64,000 nucleotides of DNA. Source: Acetobacter indonesiensis (GTDB lineage: Bacteria > Pseudomonadota > Alphaproteobacteria > Acetobacterales > Acetobacteraceae). The number at the start of each line of letters is the position of its first letter. Position 1 is the stretch's first letter. The notes beneath the pieces are model-generated. The model saw nothing but the letters and a program-made list of their open reading frames with translations, did no database searches and was not told the origin of the DNA. The stretch spans positions 124,001-188,000 of the forward strand of contig NZ_BAMW01000006.1 in the NCBI RefSeq assembly GCF_000963945.1, given 5' to 3'. Shown piece after piece: positions 61,831 to 64,000 of this stretch. The translations under genes and the position numbers were made by a program.

Positions 61831-63036
61831 ATGAAGCCAGCCCCCGGATATATGCCGCGCCGCAGACTATTGCAGGGGCTGGGTGGGCTTTCTGTGGGGT
61901 TAGCCGTAACGGGCGCGGCCCCCGCGCCTGATGTGGCAGAAACCGTGCGGCCACCAGATGTTACGACAAATCCGCCACGCCAATGGGGGCCTGGCGCGCC
62001 GCCATCTTTCACGCCTGACCCGGATGTGCTGATTATTGATCGGTCTTTTCGGGACCTGTTGTTCAGTGCGGCCACAGTGCACCGTGTCTGGGACAAAGGA
62101 ACGTGGCTGGAAGGCCCAGCTTGGTCTGCTGAAGGCCGGTATCTGCTATTCAGCGATACAGTAACTAGCCGCCAATATCGCTATTTGTGGGAAACGGGAG
62201 AAATCACGGTTTTTCGCCCGGAATCCTACCACTCGAACGGCAACACCTTTGATTATCAGGGTCGGCAACTCTCCTGCGAACATTTTCTGCGTCGGGTTAT
62301 CCGGTGGGAACATGACGGATCGGTGCATGTTGTGGCTGATCGGTATGAAGGCCGTCCGCTGAATTCCCCGAACGATGTTGTGGTGCACCCCGATGGCAGC
62401 ATCTGGTTTACAGACCCCGGCTACGGGGCCAGCTTTACTGAAGGCCATGCAGATGAACCGGGCGGTGAAGGTAATCCGGATGGCAAGATCCGCTGGCGCA
62501 TTGGTGAGGAACTGATTGGAGAGATTGGCGGCAACAAGCGTCAGGCTGACCATACGTTCCGTGTAGACCCGTCAGGCCGGATTGAGGCGGTGCTGACGCA
62601 GGCTCAGCTTCCCAACCCGAACGGGCTGTGTTTTTCGCCTGACCATAAAAAACTTTATGCAATTTCGTCAGGGCGTCAGGTGGGTGCCAACGGGCATGAG
62701 GGCGATCAGGCCATTCATGTGTTTGATGTGCAGAAAGACACCACTCTGGCTAACCCCCGACTGTTGACCAATATGCGCTTTCAAGGCGTGCAGATGGGGC
62801 CAGACGGGATGAAGGCCGACATCTACGGTAATCTGTGGTGCGGTGCAGGCGGCCCGTTGGGGCTGTGTGGGGTGTTTGTCTTTAACCCAGAAGGGCATCT
62901 GATAGGCCGTATCCGTCTGCCGCACGGTGTCTCAAACCTCGCTTTTGGTGGCCCAAAACGGAACTGGCTGTTCATGTGCGCAGGCGAATCCCTTTACAGG
63001 CTACAGGTCAACACGCAGGGCGCAGGCCCGGCGTAA
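61831..63036 (+). CDS. SMP-30/gluconolactonase-like protein with Tat signal
   Basis: Periplasmic beta-propeller hydrolase of 401 residues. The start at 61831 has AGGAG 8 bp upstream. Twin-arginine signal at residues 9-12 (PRRRLLQGLGGLSVGLAVTGAAPA in two parts). The SMP-30 domain has the metal site pattern: LEGPAWSAEGRYLLFSD (Glu), NSPNDVVVHPDGSIWFTDPGYG (Asn/Asp), NPNGLCFSPDHKKLYAISS, and DGMKADIYGNLWCGAGG (Asp). It hydrolyses sugar lactones such as glucono-delta-lactone by family, which would feed gluconate to the gluconate-type dehydrogenase in the window; that link is inferred. Confidence 0.9.
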   Translation: MKPAPGYMPRRRLLQGLGGLSVGLAVTGAAPAPDVAETVRPPDVTTNPPRQWGPGAPPSFTPDPDVLIIDRSFRDLLFSAATVHRVWDKGTWLEGPAWSAEGRYLLFSDTVTSRQYRYLWETGEITVFRPESYHSNGNTFDYQGRQLSCEHFLRRVIRWEHDGSVHVVADRYEGRPLNSPNDVVVHPDGSIWFTDPGYGASFTEGHADEPGGEGNPDGKIRWRIGEELIGEIGGNKRQADHTFRVDPSGRIEAVLTQAQLPNPNGLCFSPDHKKLYAISSGRQVGANGHEGDQAIHVFDVQKDTTLANPRLLTNMRFQGVQMGPDGMKADIYGNLWCGAGGPLGLCGVFVFNPEGHLIGRIRLPHGVSNLAFGGPKRNWLFMCAGESLYRLQVNTQGAGPA

Positions 63037-63203
63037 GGCGATATTAACCAGAACAGGTTTCTGCTGTTGTTTTCAGAATAGCTCTGGCCTGTCGATGCTG
63101 AATGCGACGCCCGTAGTCTGGTTATGCTCATGCAGACGTGCGTTGCTGATGCCGAAATAGTCTGTCTAGCCTGCATCAGCATAACCGCAGCGCGGAGGGT
63201 GGT

Positions 63204-63647
63204 ATGATACGGCAGATAGTGTGTGGTGGCGTAGCTGTTCTGGCCTTGGCTGGATGCACCACAAACCGCACCATGATTGTGCAAGGTAATAATCCACACA
63301 GTGCCAATGGCACTCATTTTGTTGTCGAATACAGTGCCAAAGCTGATGCACCGAACGAGTTGAATAACTGGGTTGATCTGAACCCTGATTGCTCTGTCAG
63401 GGGGTTCTATCGCATCAGCCTGCTTTCAGGCCCGACGCATGGAAAGGCCAGCGTGCAGCAGGCGCAGGTTTATCCGCGCTACCCCAAAGGATCACAGGTT
63501 TATGCCTGCAACATGCACCCGGCAGATGGGGTGAAGCTGGTTTACCAACCGGCCAAAGGGTATCGCGGGTTGGATGTGATCAAACTTCAGGTCAGCACAC
63601 CACAAGGCCGATTCTGGACAAGTAACTGGTATATTCAGGTTCAGTAA
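63204..63647 (+). CDS. Small lipoprotein of unknown function
   Basis: 147 residues. Lipobox LAGC at residues 15-18 after a short hydrophobic signal, so the mature protein should be lipid-anchored. GGAGGG precedes the ATG. The rest has cysteines and a fibronectin-like feel (GLDVIKLQVSTPQGRFWTSNWYIQV), similar to short Ig-like beta domains. No family recognised. Confidence 0.75.
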   Translation: MIRQIVCGGVAVLALAGCTTNRTMIVQGNNPHSANGTHFVVEYSAKADAPNELNNWVDLNPDCSVRGFYRISLLSGPTHGKASVQQAQVYPRYPKGSQVYACNMHPADGVKLVYQPAKGYRGLDVIKLQVSTPQGRFWTSNWYIQVQ

Positions 63648-63781
63648 TGCTCGGGGTAAGCGTTAGCGAAACCACGATAGACGGCCTGAAGCGGCTCTGT
63701 CTCCTCGTGCTCGCAGCTGCATCTGGATCACACGTCGTAAGGGTGACTCCAAAAGTGGGGAGCTACCAAAGAACGCATGTC

Positions 63782-64000
63782 TTAAGCACTTTTTTTCAGA
63801 AAAAAGGGCAGAAGCGTAAACAGACCACACGCTAGTGAGACGAAGTAGGGCAGGCCGTGGGGGGTTAAATCTATGGCTGTGCCTGCCGCTTCTGGCCCAA
63901 TGAAAGCCCCAACCCCCCATGCCAGAGAAGTCGCGGCGTAGATAGAAACCAGATTTCCGCCTGAAAAACGACTGCCCACCACGGACATGGCGAGGGTGTA
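63782..64000 (-). CDS. MFS transporter, C-terminal part (cut by window edge)
   Basis: The frame is open to the right edge of the window and ends at 63782. The visible 72 residues are two hydrophobic segments with SRFSGGNLVSIYAATSLAWGVGAFIGPEAAGTAIDL and PYFVSLACGLFTLLPFF, matching the last two helices of an MFS transporter (GAFIGPEAAG pattern as in YcaD-like carriers). Substrate unknown. Confidence 0.7.
   Translation of the reverse strand, partial: YTLAMSVVGSRFSGGNLVSIYAATSLAWGVGAFIGPEAAGTAIDLTPHGLPYFVSLACGLFTLLPFFLKKSA

Noticed and set aside
1-64000. tRNA, rRNA, insertion sequences, phage or integrase genes, toxin-antitoxin pairs
   Set aside because: Looked for by reading gaps and frames; no convincing tRNA arms, transposase or integrase motifs, or terminal inverted repeats seen. 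A dedicated tRNA or IS search would be needed to exclude them fully.

Overview
The window looks like the chromosome of an acetic acid bacterium (Acetobacteraceae, probably Acetobacter or a close relative). The grounds are a membrane-linked three-subunit FAD/cytochrome c dehydrogenase of the gluconate or polyol type, a type II NADH dehydrogenase, an acetoin dehydrogenase operon, a Tat-exported gluconolactonase-like protein, several TonB-dependent receptors, and Hint-domain surface proteins of a kind common in this family. Genus is an inference. I found no tRNA, rRNA, CRISPR array, insertion sequence or phage gene.

Layout. 1-5.3 kb: the start of a TonB-dependent receptor cut by the window edge, a DctA-like dicarboxylate symporter divergent from a GntR/FCD regulator (two identical 12-bp operator-like palindromes lie between them), and a DUF2252 protein. 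5.4-11.1 kb (minus): a dehydrogenase operon reading small Tat subunit, FAD/GMC large subunit, triheme cytochrome c, then a TonB-like energy transducer. 11.3-17.3 kb: M13 metallopeptidase, a GhrA-like hydroxyacid dehydrogenase and a second TonB-dependent receptor, a clear paralogue of the first. 17.4-26.5 kb: two MFS transporters around a secreted amidohydrolase, an ABC ATPase with an unfamiliar membrane partner, an acyltransferase-3 protein and a group III truncated globin. 26.8-30.5 kb: acetoin dehydrogenase genes acoA-acoB-acoC plus a 57-residue protein. 30.6-34.1 kb (minus): NDH-2, then a COG0523 metallochaperone GTPase translationally coupled to a WD40 protein. 34.4-48.4 kb: a Hint-domain protein, a ClC antiporter, two CDF metal exporters (one with 30 histidines in its N-terminus), a COG2509 flavoprotein, an esterase, a Usp protein, and a 1498-residue protein joining AIDA-like repeats, a Hint domain, two accessory modules and a GT4 glycosyltransferase. 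48.6-64 kb: a siderophore-type TonB receptor behind a Fur-like site, an OPT transporter, an alginate-export-type porin, small conserved proteins (DUF3126, DUF2939), MoeB coupled to a DsrE-like protein, an SH3 protein, pyruvate kinase, the gluconolactonase-like protein, a lipoprotein and the end of an MFS gene.

How the genes fit together. The periplasmic oxidation system (dehydrogenase operon, gluconolactonase, NDH-2 feeding the quinone pool) is typical of acetic acid bacteria; its unusual point is a TonB-family gene at the end of the dehydrogenase operon. Metal handling recurs (COG0523 GTPase, two CDF exporters, Fur-boxed siderophore receptor). The most unusual locus is the 1498-residue protein: repeats of the type glycosylated in AIDA-I adhesins, an autoprocessing-type Hint domain and a glycosyltransferase in one polypeptide suggest a possible self-glycosylating, self-cleaving surface protein. 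Many convergent genes share perfect bidirectional terminators, and many same-strand pairs share ATGA stop/start overlaps.
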